Notes: generated by a model not told the origin, from the sequence alone. A stretch of DNA of 64,000 bases from Bacillus sp. HSf4 (GCF_029537375.1 NZ_CP120679.1:353501-417500); one strand, 5' to 3'. Positions 8,990 to 17,655 are shown, counted from the first letter of the stretch. A program made the numbers and translations.

Positions 8990-9005
8990 ATTTGTTATAA
9001 CAAAT
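8990..9005. promoter_or_regulatory. GntR-type operator, perfect 16-bp palindrome
   Basis: ATTTGTTATAACAAAT is a perfect palindrome in the 163-base divergent region between the PTS operon and the GntR gene. A related half-site overlap (AACAAATTTG, 8971-8980) lies beside it. The same 16-mer with one base changed sits upstream of chiB at 10640-10655. A GntR/HutC regulator encoded 66 bases away is the obvious ligand. A plausible promoter for the regulator, TTGGCG (9013-9018) - 17 bases - TATAGT (9036-9041), starts just downstream. Confidence 0.75.
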
Positions 9006-9070
9006 TATTTTTTTGGCGAACGTTTTGTGTTATTCTATAGTTACTAATTTCACTCCAAAGGAGAAAATGA

Positions 9071-9787
9071 ATGGCAAAACAACCACAACTCCACAGCCGA
9101 ATTAAACAAGATATTGTAGATAAAATAGAGAGCGGCTATTACCCGCCTGGCAGTCTGCTTCCGACGGAGTCGGAATTTTGCAAAATCTATGATGTCAGTC
9201 GAACAACACTGCGGACCGCCTTGAATCATTTGCTTATGGAAGGGGCCATTTACCGCAAACAGGGGAAAGGGACATTTGTCGCCAAAGGAAAAGTGAAGCA
9301 GATCTTAAGCTCCAGCCATCTCCGTTATGCAGATCAATTAAAAGCGCAAGGCATGAAACCGAAAATCAAAGTTGTGGATTTGCAAAAAATAAAACCATCA
9401 AAAAAAATCCAAGACCGTCTTGGGATTGATGGTGAACAATTGGTCTATCAGGTGAAGCGGATTCGCTATGCGGATGAGGAAGAAATCCAGTTCGAAACGG
9501 CCTTTGTCAGAGCCGACCTCGTCCCCGAGATAACGGAAGAAATGGCCAATATTTCACTGTACCAGTGCATTAGCAGCCAAGGCAATACGATAAAAAGAAC
9601 CGAAGAGCAAATCAAAATCTTGATTTCCGATGAAGAAATTGCACAGCATTTGAATATCACACAAGGCACGCCTTGTTTCCAGATTGCAACGCAAACATTT
9701 TTGGCGTCTGAAGAAGTCGTGGAGTTTTCTCTGGCCTATTTCCGCGGAGACCGCGTTGAATTCTTCATAGAACGCGACTATGAATAG
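9071..9787 (+). CDS. GntR family (HutC subfamily) transcriptional regulator
   Basis: This 238-residue protein has an N-terminal winged helix (about residues 8-72; PGSLLPTESEF, then SRTTLRTAL, KQGKGTFVAKG) and a C-terminal UTRA ligand domain (about 90-235). Such regulators usually bind a phosphosugar or amino sugar phosphate and release DNA. It is divergent from the PTS/GH4 operon and co-directional with the ChbG gene, 15 bases apart. By context it represses chitobiose uptake, and through the matching operator at 10640-10655 perhaps the chitinases as well. The effector is unknown; GlcNAc-6-phosphate or phosphorylated chitobiose are candidates. Confidence 0.9.
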   Translation: MAKQPQLHSRIKQDIVDKIESGYYPPGSLLPTESEFCKIYDVSRTTLRTALNHLLMEGAIYRKQGKGTFVAKGKVKQILSSSHLRYADQLKAQGMKPKIKVVDLQKIKPSKKIQDRLGIDGEQLVYQVKRIRYADEEEIQFETAFVRADLVPEITEEMANISLYQCISSQGNTIKRTEEQIKILISDEEIAQHLNITQGTPCFQIATQTFLASEEVVEFSLAYFRGDRVEFFIERDYE

Positions 9788-9801
9788 AGGGGGATTGAAG
9801 G

Positions 9802-10536
9802 ATGAAAGCTTTAATCATAAACGCCGATGATTTTGGACTTTCAAGAGGAGTGAACCTCGGCATCATTGAGGCGTTCCAGCGCGGAGTTCTCACATCGACG
9901 ACGATCATGACCAATATGTTAGAAATGGAGCATGCTGTCTCTCTTGCACGGGAAAATCCCGCACTTGGGGTCGGTGTTCATTTGACATTGACAGCAGGCC
10001 GTCCGCTTCTCAGCGATCTGCAAACGGTTGCGGATGAGGATGGGAATTTTCGCAAGCTTTCATACTATCAAGGTTTTTTCGACATCGATCTTGATGAAGT
10101 GTATAAGGAATGGAAAGCACAGATAGAAAAAGCCCTCACCTGCGGCTTACATCCGACACATATCGACAGCCACCATCATATCCATACATACGGAAATCTT
10201 TCCGAGGTGTTTGTAAAGCTGGCGACAGAGTATCATCTGCCCTGCAGAAAGGTGAACGATGACCATCCTTCCTTGTGGAAAAATGTGAAATCGAATGATG
10301 CCTTTGAGCTGAAAGTGGACAGACTGAAAGACTTATCATCCTTCCTCGATCTTCATCAAGAGGCGTCGGTCATTGAAGTCATGTGCCACCCGGCTTATGT
10401 CGATAAACGGCTGCTCGAGAAATCTTCATACCATTATCCGCGGGTCTATGAGCTTTCATTATTGACAGATCCTTCGTTGAAAACAGCTTTCATACAATGT
10501 TCGGATATTCGCCTTATATCTTATGCCAGTCTGTAA
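9802..10536 (+). CDS. chbG: ChbG/YdjC-type carbohydrate deacetylase
   Basis: This 244-residue protein matches the YdjC/ChbG family, which removes an N-acetyl group from chitooligosaccharides such as diacetylchitobiose or its 6-phosphate. The metal and catalytic residues are visible: D9 and D10 in NADDFG, H60 in GVGVHLTLTAG, and HIDSHHHIH at 120-128. In E. coli, ChbG action on the phosphorylated sugar is needed for chitobiose use. It follows the GntR gene after 15 bases with a GGGGG ribosome site, so the two form a small operon. It is the main clue that the PTS here imports chitobiose rather than cellobiose. Confidence 0.88.
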   Translation: MKALIINADDFGLSRGVNLGIIEAFQRGVLTSTTIMTNMLEMEHAVSLARENPALGVGVHLTLTAGRPLLSDLQTVADEDGNFRKLSYYQGFFDIDLDEVYKEWKAQIEKALTCGLHPTHIDSHHHIHTYGNLSEVFVKLATEYHLPCRKVNDDHPSLWKNVKSNDAFELKVDRLKDLSSFLDLHQEASVIEVMCHPAYVDKRLLEKSSYHYPRVYELSLLTDPSLKTAFIQCSDIRLISYASL

Positions 10537-10639
10537 AACTGCAATTCTTGTAAAAGCATGTACCCCGGAAATGCCATGGACATTTCCGGGATCAAATAAA
10601 TAATGACGTTGACAATTCAGAATATTCTAATTATTATTA

Positions 10640-10655
10640 ATTTGTCATAACAAAT
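10640..10655. promoter_or_regulatory. Second copy of the GntR-type operator, upstream of chiB
   Basis: ATTTGTCATAACAAAT differs from the palindrome at 8990-9005 by one base. It lies about 20 bases upstream of the candidate chiB -35 box. It suggests that the chitinases and the PTS operon answer to the same regulator. Confidence 0.7.
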
Positions 10656-10818
10656 TTTGCGGTCAATCAAACGTTTGCTTAAAACTGTTCTTGCCATATA
10701 AGGTATAGACAACTATACGTATTTTCGTAAACCCGCTATTTTTTCCATCCAGGATCAATCGCCATTTGCAATGTGTGACCGCATCAAGACTTACAGTTTA
10801 AATCCACATATCGATTAA

Positions 10819-10832
10819 TGTAAGCGTTTTCT
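10819..10832. promoter_or_regulatory. cre site in the chiBA leader
   Basis: TGTAAGCGTTTTCT matches TGWAANCGNTNWCA at 13 of 14 positions. Being downstream of the candidate promoter, it fits CcpA roadblock repression of the chitinases by glucose. Confidence 0.7.
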
Positions 10833-10960
10833 CCTTGTGATCTTCTTTGTCACCACTGCTATGTCTTACAAGGTGAATATAAACCTATTGAAAAGGTGGT
10901 GAACAAAATAAAGTTTCATTGATTGACAGCAAAAATTTGATGAAAAGGGGATGGGAATAA

Positions 10961-12742
10961 GTGTTTTCAAACAAAAAGTTTCTTGTTTTTTCGTTCATTT
11001 TTACGATGATTCTAAGTCTGTCGTTTTTTAATGGGGAAAGTGCGAAAGCAAGCTCTGACAAAAACTATAAAATCATTGGCTATTATCCATCCTGGGGTGC
11101 GTATGGAAGGGACTTTCAAGTGTGGGATATGGATGTCTCTAAGGTCAGTCATATCAATTATGCATTTGCCGATATTTGCTGGGAGGGAAGACATGGAAAC
11201 CCTGACCCGACAGGTCCCAACCCGCAGACGTGGTCCTGCCAGGATGAAAGCGGAGTGATTGATGTTCCAAATGGATCGATCGTTATGGGGGATCCGTGGA
11301 TCGATGCACAAAAGTCCAATCCCGGCGATGCTTGGGACGAGCCGATTCGGGGCAACTTTAAACAACTGTTGAAGCTGAAAAAGAGCCATCCTCATTTGAA
11401 AACATTCATATCAGTCGGCGGATGGACTTGGTCAAACCGCTTTTCAGATGTTGCGGCAGATCCTCGTGCAAGAGAAAATTTTGCTGCTTCAGCGGTCGAT
11501 TTTTTAAGAAAATATGGGTTTGATGGCGTTGACCTTGACTGGGAATACCCGGTTAGCGGAGGACTGCCGGGAAACAGCACCCGTCCGGAGGACAAAAGAA
11601 ACTACACGTTGCTTTTGCAGGATGTACGCGAAAAGCTTGACGCCGCAGAAGCGAAGGATGGCAAGGAATATTTGCTGACGATCGCATCCGGTGCCAGCCC
11701 CGAATATGTGAGCAACACTGAATTAGATAAAATTGCTGAAACGGTTGATTGGATTAACATCATGACCTATGACTTTAATGGCGGATGGCAAGGGATAAGC
11801 GCCCACAACGCTCCGTTATTCTATGATCCAAAAGCGAAAGAAGCCGGCGTTCCAAACGCTGAAAGCTATAACATTGAAAACACCGTCAAGCGTTACAAGG
11901 AAGCCGGTGTCAAAGCGGATAAATTAGTGCTTGGAACACCGTTTTACGGCAGAGGCTGGAGCGGTTGTGAATCTCAAGACAACGGAGAATATCAGAAATG
12001 CGGACCGGCTAAAGAAGGGACCTGGGAAAAGGGAGTATTTGATTTTTCAGATCTTGAAAAGAACTACATCAATAAAAACGGTTATAAAAGATATTGGAAT
12101 GATCGAGCAAAAGTGCCGTTCTTGTACAATGCGGAGAATGGAAACTTCATTACCTACGATGATGAAGAATCCTATGGATACAAAACCGATTTCATTCAAG
12201 CAAACGGACTAAGCGGGGCTATGTTTTGGGATTTCAGCGGTGATTCAAATCAGACTTTGCTCAACAAATTAGCAGCCGATTTAGACTTTGTGCCTGACGG
12301 CGGCAATCCGGAGCCCCCGACATCCGCCCCGAAAAATGTGCATGTAACAGAAAAAACCGCAACCAGTATCAGCCTGGCATGGGAGGCGCCGAATGCCGGA
12401 GCCGATATGACAGAGTATGTCGTGACATATGGAAACAAGTCCGTGTCGGTCAAGGAAACAATGGTGACAATAAGCGATTTAAAGCCGAATACGACCTATT
12501 CATTTACAGTGTCAGCAAAGGATGCGGACGGAAAGCTCCATACCGGACCAACGATAGAGGCATCGACAAGCTCAGACCAATCATGTGCATATAACGAATG
12601 GAAAGATACCGCCGTCTACACAGGCGGAGATCGTGTCGTTTTTAACGGCAAAGTATACGAAGCGCAGTGGTGGACAAAAGGAGATCAGCCGGATCAGACC
12701 GGCGAGTGGGGAGTATGGCGGTTAGTCGGTGATTGCAAATAA
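10961..12742 (+). CDS. chiB: Secreted GH18 chitinase with FnIII and chitin-binding domains
   Basis: This is a 593-residue extracellular chitinase. A signal peptide covers about residues 1-30 (cleavage near AKA-SSDKN). The GH18 barrel spans about 35-445. It has SVGGW (151-155) and the catalytic DGVDLDWE with the acid E195, then MTYDFNGGW and a final MFWDFSGD. A fibronectin III linker domain (about 455-540) and a C-terminal CBM5/12 chitin-binding domain (about 548-593, with YNEWKDTAVYTGGDRV and W-W aromatic residues) follow. It starts with GTG behind an AAAAGGGG site. It is followed by chiA on the same strand and should release chitobiose for the PTS nearby. Confidence 0.95.
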   Translation: MFSNKKFLVFSFIFTMILSLSFFNGESAKASSDKNYKIIGYYPSWGAYGRDFQVWDMDVSKVSHINYAFADICWEGRHGNPDPTGPNPQTWSCQDESGVIDVPNGSIVMGDPWIDAQKSNPGDAWDEPIRGNFKQLLKLKKSHPHLKTFISVGGWTWSNRFSDVAADPRARENFAASAVDFLRKYGFDGVDLDWEYPVSGGLPGNSTRPEDKRNYTLLLQDVREKLDAAEAKDGKEYLLTIASGASPEYVSNTELDKIAETVDWINIMTYDFNGGWQGISAHNAPLFYDPKAKEAGVPNAESYNIENTVKRYKEAGVKADKLVLGTPFYGRGWSGCESQDNGEYQKCGPAKEGTWEKGVFDFSDLEKNYINKNGYKRYWNDRAKVPFLYNAENGNFITYDDEESYGYKTDFIQANGLSGAMFWDFSGDSNQTLLNKLAADLDFVPDGGNPEPPTSAPKNVHVTEKTATSISLAWEAPNAGADMTEYVVTYGNKSVSVKETMVTISDLKPNTTYSFTVSAKDADGKLHTGPTIEASTSSDQSCAYNEWKDTAVYTGGDRVVFNGKVYEAQWWTKGDQPDQTGEWGVWRLVGDCK

Positions 12743-12752
12743 ATAGAAAACG

Positions 12753-12786
12753 ATAAAGAGAGATTGGGATTCCCGTCTCTCTTTAT
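12753..12786 (+). terminator. Intercistronic hairpin between chiB and chiA
   Basis: ATAAAGAGAGA (12753-12763) pairs perfectly with TCTCTCTTTAT (12776-12786), and GGG-CCC can extend the stem inward. No T-run follows, and the chiA ribosome site AAGGAG starts 5 bases later. It is better seen as an mRNA-stabilising or partially terminating element than a full terminator. Confidence 0.65.
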
Positions 12787-12806
12787 AAGAAAGGAGTGTG
12801 AATGAA

Positions 12807-14891
12807 GTGAAAAGAGCCGCTTTATTTCTATTATTAGGGATGCTGTTTCTCTCGTTTTTGATCCCGGCTCAGACCATTTCCGCAGACACCCGAAGTAAAA
12901 AGCAGGCATGCCGTCCTGAAGGGCTCTGGGACTCCGGCGTTGAAAATGTTCCTTATTGCGACGTCTATGATCAAGAGGGACGCGAAAAGCTGGCCAATGA
13001 TTTAGACCGCAGAATCATCGGCTATTTCACAAGCTGGCGTACGGGAAAGGGTAATCAAGACCGTTATTTAGTCAACGATATACCTTGGCAATATTTAAGC
13101 CACATCAATTACGCATTTGCTCATATCAGAGAGGATCATCGCATTTCAATCGGCAGCGGAAATGATGAAAACAACCCGTCCATTGGCATGGACTGGCCGG
13201 AATATCCGGATGTGAAGATGGATCAATCCCTGCCGTACAAAGGTCATTTTAATCTGCTTCACCAGTTTAAGGAGAAATACCCGGATGTCAAAGTGCTGGC
13301 GGCTGTTGGCGGCTGGGCCGAAACCGGCGGTTATTTTGGCAAGGATGGAGAGCGGATTCCAAGCGGCGGTTTTTACTCGATGACAACGAATAGTGACGGG
13401 TCTGTAAACGAAAACGGAATCAACACCTTTGCCGAATCTGTCGTTGATTTTCTCAGAACATATGAATTGGATGGCATTGATATTGACTACGAATATCCCA
13501 CGACGATGAAAGATGCCGGGAATCCGTTGGATTGGAACATATCCAACCCGAGACGAAAGGGGTTAAACAAAAGCTTTGACGTCTTGATGAAAACATTAAG
13601 GCAAAAGCTTGATCAAGCGTCTGCCGAAGATCAAAAGTACTACATGCTGACCATGGCGGCACCGTCATCAGCCTATTTGCTGCGGGGCATGGAAACATTT
13701 CAGCCGCTTCGGTATGTCGATTATGTAAACATCATGTCCTACGATCTCCATGGAGCCTGGAACGAGTTTGTCGGGCCGAACGCGCCATTGTACGATAGCG
13801 GCGAGGATGCCGAATTAAAGCGGTCCAACATCTATAGCACGCCGGAATACGGCGGGATCGGGTATTTAAATGCGGACTGGGCGTACCATTACTTTAGGGG
13901 GGCGATGGCGTCGGGCCGAATCAATATCGGTGTTCCTTATTATACAAGAGGCTGGAAAAACGTATCCGGCGGATCAAACGGTCTGTGGGGGAGCGCCGGA
14001 AGCACTGACTGTCCTCAAGGTTTGACAACATGCGGTGATGGTGCGGTCGGCATCGATAATATTTGGCATGATCAAGACGAAGAAGGAAAAGAAATCGGAG
14101 CAGGGGCGAATCCGATGTGGCATGCCAAAAATCTTGAAAATGGCATTGCCGGATCATATTTGGAGAGGTACGGACTGAGCGAAGCTGATTTAACAGGCGC
14201 CTACACGAGACAATATGATAAAACGCTGGCGGCGCCCTGGCTATGGAATGAAGAAAAGAAGGTGTTTCTTTCTGCGGAAGATGAGGAATCAATAGAAAAA
14301 AAGGCGGACTATGTCGTTGCAAAAGGAATCGGCGGTGTGATGTTTTGGGATTTGAGCGGTGATTATGACTGGTATCCCGACAGAAATGACAACAGGGGAG
14401 AATACTATATCGGCAGCGCGTTAACGAGAACTTTATACCGTAAATTTGTGGACGCGACGCCATACGATCATCGATTCAGCAAGTCGCCTTTGCCTTCAGA
14501 ATCACTTGATATCAATATAGAGTTTTCCGATTTTCCGTTAGGAGATCAAAACTATCCGATCCATCCGAACATGAGGTTGACAAACAACAGTGATGTGACG
14601 ATTACAGGAGGGTCTGTCATCGAATTTGCTGTGCCGACGTCCACTTCGCCCCGGTTCGGAAGCTGGAGCGGTGATCGGGTTGAAGTGATTTCTGCAGGGC
14701 ATACAGGACCGAACATTGGAGGGCTGACGGGAGATTTCCACCGCGTTCGGGTGACGCTGTCAAATTGGAAGGCGATTAAACCGGGTGAATCAGAGGAATT
14801 TCAGCTTGTTTATTACTTGCCGATCAGCGGCCCTGCGAACTTCACCATCACGATAGAAGGAAAAAAGTACAGCCTCAAGAGGCGTTCATAA
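12807..14891 (+). CDS. chiA: Secreted GH18 chitinase
   Basis: This is a 694-residue secreted chitinase. GTG 12807 has AAGGAG 10 bases upstream and gives a normal signal peptide (MKRAALFLLLGMLFLSFLIP, cleavage near ISA-DTRS). The GTG at 12798 sits on the ribosome site. The GH18 barrel spans about residues 65-555, with SHINYAFA, AVGGW and DGIDIDYE with catalytic E229. The larger insert region with WAYHYFRGAM and the GVMFWDLSGDYDW end are typical of the ChiA/ChiD group. The last 130 residues form a beta-sandwich like a cellulose/chitin-binding module. It forms an operon with chiB, and the two probably act together on chitin. Confidence 0.94.
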   Translation: MKRAALFLLLGMLFLSFLIPAQTISADTRSKKQACRPEGLWDSGVENVPYCDVYDQEGREKLANDLDRRIIGYFTSWRTGKGNQDRYLVNDIPWQYLSHINYAFAHIREDHRISIGSGNDENNPSIGMDWPEYPDVKMDQSLPYKGHFNLLHQFKEKYPDVKVLAAVGGWAETGGYFGKDGERIPSGGFYSMTTNSDGSVNENGINTFAESVVDFLRTYELDGIDIDYEYPTTMKDAGNPLDWNISNPRRKGLNKSFDVLMKTLRQKLDQASAEDQKYYMLTMAAPSSAYLLRGMETFQPLRYVDYVNIMSYDLHGAWNEFVGPNAPLYDSGEDAELKRSNIYSTPEYGGIGYLNADWAYHYFRGAMASGRINIGVPYYTRGWKNVSGGSNGLWGSAGSTDCPQGLTTCGDGAVGIDNIWHDQDEEGKEIGAGANPMWHAKNLENGIAGSYLERYGLSEADLTGAYTRQYDKTLAAPWLWNEEKKVFLSAEDEESIEKKADYVVAKGIGGVMFWDLSGDYDWYPDRNDNRGEYYIGSALTRTLYRKFVDATPYDHRFSKSPLPSESLDINIEFSDFPLGDQNYPIHPNMRLTNNSDVTITGGSVIEFAVPTSTSPRFGSWSGDRVEVISAGHTGPNIGGLTGDFHRVRVTLSNWKAIKPGESEEFQLVYYLPISGPANFTITIEGKKYSLKRRS

Positions 14892-14896
14892 AATCG

Positions 14897-14930
14897 AAGA
14901 CAGCTCGTCCAAGAGGAAGCGGGCTGTCTT
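14897..14930 (+). terminator. Terminator of chiBA
   Basis: AAGACAGCTCG (14897-14907) pairs with CGGGCTGTCTT (14920-14930) with one G-U position, followed by TATCT. It sits between the stop of chiA and the convergent mpr gene. Confidence 0.75.
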
Positions 14931-14940
14931 TATCTGCAAT

Positions 14941-15894
14941 TTATTGCGCGCTGTTTTTCCAGTTGGTCAAATTATCAAATACTTCTTTTGTGATGCGTGT
15001 CCCCCGATTGTATGAAGAGCCTCCGTACACCCCATTCGTATGAACAGCCAGTGAGCAAGGACCGCTGCAGTTTGTTCTTGAACTGCTTTGTTCAAATACA
15101 GGTGAACCGCTTTGTCCGCCGTATGTGTCGATCGAATATTGCAGTTTATAAGTTTCTGAGACTGTGATCGGCCCTGAATGCTGCCATTGGGTGCCTGACG
15201 GCTTGTCCCCGGGATAGCCGCTGATCGTCACATTTGTCCCTGTGAGGGAGGAAGTGGTGTAGGAGTATCCGAAATAGCCGACGGTGTTGCCGATCGGTTC
15301 GCTCAGTTCGATGGCCGCGTAGTCATAATTGGTGTTTCCGCTTCTCCAGCCTGACGGAATGAAATAACGCGTCGATTTCACCGATCCGTAAGGGTAGCTT
15401 GAGCCATTGCGCCCCGGCGATACAGTGGCCGTCCCCGCAAATGAACCGCTAGCTGTGTCATAGACGCAGTGCCCCGCCGTTGCAACCGTTTTCGGGCCGA
15501 TCAGCCAGCCGGTGCAGGAGCCGATGCTGCTTGAAATATGAACGATGGCCCTGTAAGGGTATGCCGTTGTATTGGAGACTCTTGTCCGATTATCTGTACC
15601 GATGACAGATTTAAGATTGTAAGGGGCTTTGGCAGGCGATGATTTCGCTTTTTCGTGCTGGGCTGACCCGCTTCCTTTCCCTGTTCCTTGAAACGCTTTG
15701 GAATATGTTCCATTTTTGTCGCTTTTAATGTTCGGATCGTAGACAACCTTTGACTCAGGCTGGTAAGAAGGATCGTTTGAAACAGGGGTATGCGGTGATG
15801 GTGCAGCTTGAGCGGAGTGCATCCCCATAGAATAAAGAGAAATACCCATAAGACCGGTGATCAACGTTCGCTTCACGCTTTTTTTCATAACCAA
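14941..15894 (-). CDS. mpr: Glutamyl endopeptidase precursor (BLase/Mpr)
   Basis: This is a 317-residue secreted serine protease of family S1B that cuts after glutamate. A signal peptide ends near residue 30 (SAQA-APSP). The propeptide reaches about K95, where the mature enzyme would start at SVIGTDNRTRV. The triad is H142 (TAGHC), D191 and S262 (GQSGSPV), and four cysteines can form two disulfides. TTG 15894 follows AAGGAAGTGATAGAG and matches the length of the B. licheniformis enzyme as I recall it. The pro region differs more than the mature part, which suggests a sister species such as B. paralicheniformis. It is convergent with chiA. Confidence 0.95.
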   Translation of the reverse strand: MVMKKSVKRTLITGLMGISLYSMGMHSAQAAPSPHTPVSNDPSYQPESKVVYDPNIKSDKNGTYSKAFQGTGKGSGSAQHEKAKSSPAKAPYNLKSVIGTDNRTRVSNTTAYPYRAIVHISSSIGSCTGWLIGPKTVATAGHCVYDTASGSFAGTATVSPGRNGSSYPYGSVKSTRYFIPSGWRSGNTNYDYAAIELSEPIGNTVGYFGYSYTTSSLTGTNVTISGYPGDKPSGTQWQHSGPITVSETYKLQYSIDTYGGQSGSPVFEQSSSRTNCSGPCSLAVHTNGVYGGSSYNRGTRITKEVFDNLTNWKNSAQ

Positions 15895-16263
15895 CTCTAT
15901 CACTTCCTTATTTTGTTGTATTAACAAGTTAGATATTAACAAAATAATTCTGAATTTTCCATATAATCAAAAAATATCATGCTAAGGATATAGAGAATGA
16001 ATGATAGAAAGGCGACAGTAAATTCGCTGCCATTTTTAGATTTTATATGATATGATATTTTATGGTAAATTAATAATTTTATGGTTTAATTAGTTATTTA
16101 AGAAACATATGCAAGGAGGGCGGGAAAGTTGAAACGGTTGATACCTATGGCGTTTCCTGCTTCATCCTAGTTTTACTATGGTTCATAGGATTTTTCTGTA
16201 AGAGTCTGGTGCTTTTTGATTCAGGTGCATATCTTATATCGAAAAAGAGAGGAAGTGACCCAT
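15895..16263. promoter_or_regulatory. AT-rich divergent region between mpr and the YcdB/YcdC-like gene
   Basis: This 369-base gap is very AT rich. It must hold the mpr promoter (minus strand) and the plus-strand promoter. A strong AAGGAGGG site at 16113-16120 precedes a TTG with only 13 codons (16129-16170). I see no clear operator. Confidence 0.5.
16129..16170 (+). other. 13-codon ORF behind a strong ribosome site
   Basis: AAGGAGGG (16113-16120) lies 8 bases before TTG 16129, which opens a reading frame of 13 codons ending TAG at 16168-16170. The next frame over reads a hydrophobic stretch (FILVLLWFIGFF) from about 16146. This could be a leader peptide or the broken start of a small membrane protein. 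No family is recognised. Confidence 0.35.
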
Positions 16264-17628
16264 TTGGCCCCAAAACTAAAACAAAAAGCGCGTCATATCG
16301 GTGCAATTCCCGAAAACTATCAGCTCATCATCGAAGATCTCGATAGAGAACGAGCTTTTTTTGTTTGGCAAGACCCTGAGCATCCGGACAACGACATCGC
16401 TGTGGAACTGGATTGCGAGGGGCGCTTCATCAGTCTTACGAAAGAATATGCTCCAGTTGCAGAGAACGAGCTTCCGGAAGGCGAATTGCAGCAAATCGCC
16501 CTTCAATTTGTCGAGCGCCATTATCCGAGCGCCGCTGCCAGTTTTGTTTTTCAAGAAAAGAAGGTAACAGAACAAGCCGTTCGATATACATACGCACAGA
16601 TGGCTCTTGATCTGCCTCTGCCGCAGACGGGCTTTTTCGTGGACATCGCGAAAGATGGAGAGGTGTTGAGGTTTCGCTACCACGGCGGTGCGGATTCGGT
16701 TTCCATTCCAAAACAGCTGGCCGATCGACAGCAGGTGATCTCCGAGTATCTTGATCAAGTCGATTTTGAACTGACGGTGGAACATATTCGCCGTGAACTG
16801 TATGAAAGCGGAGATGACCAGCCGCACCTCATTTATGAAACGAGACTGCCGTTTATCAGTTATCCAGCCGATTCGTCGGCGATATGTGAGAAAACTACAC
16901 CCGTTGATGATGAAGAAGAGGAGGAAACCCTGCCGCTTCCTGTATTGTCTGAAGCAGACCGGGACGTTGATTTGCACGAGTTGATCGGTTTCAGTCCTTC
17001 TTTTCGAAAGATCCGCGAAGCGGATTTAGGCGATTCAATCGGAACCGTTTGGCGCGAAGGGAGCGATCCTGATCAGGAAGACTTTGGCATCGAAAGCTAT
17101 TTTAAAATCCGGAATCATAATACCTTGAAAATCAAGAAAGATAAAAAGAAGGGAAAGCTAAAAGGGCTTTTCTCTTTTATCGAAGCAGAAGGGTCTCCTG
17201 TTTGGACGGAAGAAGCCTGCCGCAAACGGGCCTTGCAGTTTCTCTATTTGCTATACCCGGATGCCCGGCAGTATTTCCGGATGCATCCCTTGGAAAAAGA
17301 CGAGGAGGAGCAGAATACCGCTGCTTTTCAGTTTGACCTCACATATGAAGGAGTGCCGCTCAGGCTGGGGTTTGCCAATATCATCATCAATCGCATCAAC
17401 GGCCTGGTCGTCGGGTTTTTCGCCCCTGAAATCGAACCGGAAACATTGAAAGATCTGAATCCGTCACCCGCTATTACACGCGAAGAGGCAAAAGACATTT
17501 TTGCTTCGGTTTTTGATGTGGAGCTCGAGTGGGAAGAAGATGATCACTACACTCTCGTCTACCGCCCGGTATATCCCGTGTTTATCGATGCCCATGACGG
17601 GAAAGCCTACAAGCGGAACATGGTTTGA
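16264..17628 (+). CDS. YcdB/YcdC repeated-domain protein
   Basis: This is a 454-residue protein resembling the YcdB/YcdC domain of Bacillus, related to PepSY-like folds. It has no signal peptide or membrane segment. A repeated pattern can be seen: acidic first half (ELDCEGRFISL, LPLPQTGFFVDIAKDGEVLRF) and a second similar half after about residue 240 (FQFDLTYEGVPLRLGFANIIINRINGL). An acidic linker EEEEETLPL lies near residue 222. TTG 16264 was chosen for the GAGAGGAAGTGA site 9 bases upstream; the frame extends to 16216 without one. B. subtilis has ycdB and ycdC at a similar map position. The function is unknown. Confidence 0.75.
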   Translation: MAPKLKQKARHIGAIPENYQLIIEDLDRERAFFVWQDPEHPDNDIAVELDCEGRFISLTKEYAPVAENELPEGELQQIALQFVERHYPSAAASFVFQEKKVTEQAVRYTYAQMALDLPLPQTGFFVDIAKDGEVLRFRYHGGADSVSIPKQLADRQQVISEYLDQVDFELTVEHIRRELYESGDDQPHLIYETRLPFISYPADSSAICEKTTPVDDEEEEETLPLPVLSEADRDVDLHELIGFSPSFRKIREADLGDSIGTVWREGSDPDQEDFGIESYFKIRNHNTLKIKKDKKKGKLKGLFSFIEAEGSPVWTEEACRKRALQFLYLLYPDARQYFRMHPLEKDEEEQNTAAFQFDLTYEGVPLRLGFANIIINRINGLVVGFFAPEIEPETLKDLNPSPAITREEAKDIFASVFDVELEWEEDDHYTLVYRPVYPVFIDAHDGKAYKRNMV

Positions 17629-17636
17629 AAAAAATG

Positions 17637-17655
17637 GCGGCGGGCCTCCCGCCGC
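17637..17655 (+). terminator. GC-rich terminator hairpin after the YcdB/YcdC-like gene
   Basis: GCGGCGGG (17637-17644) pairs with CCCGCCGC (17648-17655). A-runs lie on the left and TCAATAAAAA on the right. It separates two convergent genes and may serve both. Confidence 0.65.

Larger units (their letters stand above)
10537..10960 (+). promoter_or_regulatory. chiBA promoter and leader region
   Basis: This 424-base gap holds, in order: a hairpin that ends chbG (CCCGGAAATG 10564-10573 with CATTTCCGGG 10581-10590); an operator at 10640-10655; a candidate promoter TTGCTT (10675-10680), 16 bases, TATAAG (10697-10702); and a cre site at 10819-10832. This implies a leader of about 250 bases. I see no riboswitch fold. 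Confidence 0.6.

Noticed and set aside
10665..10680. Extra cre site around the ACGTTTGCTT stretch near the chiB -35 box
   Set aside because: Four or more mismatches to the CcpA consensus; the site at 10819-10832 is much better.
16276..16977. Minus-strand frame of 233 codons opposite the YcdB/YcdC-like gene
   Set aside because: It is antisense to a gene with a proper ribosome site and family resemblance, and has no ribosome site of its own.
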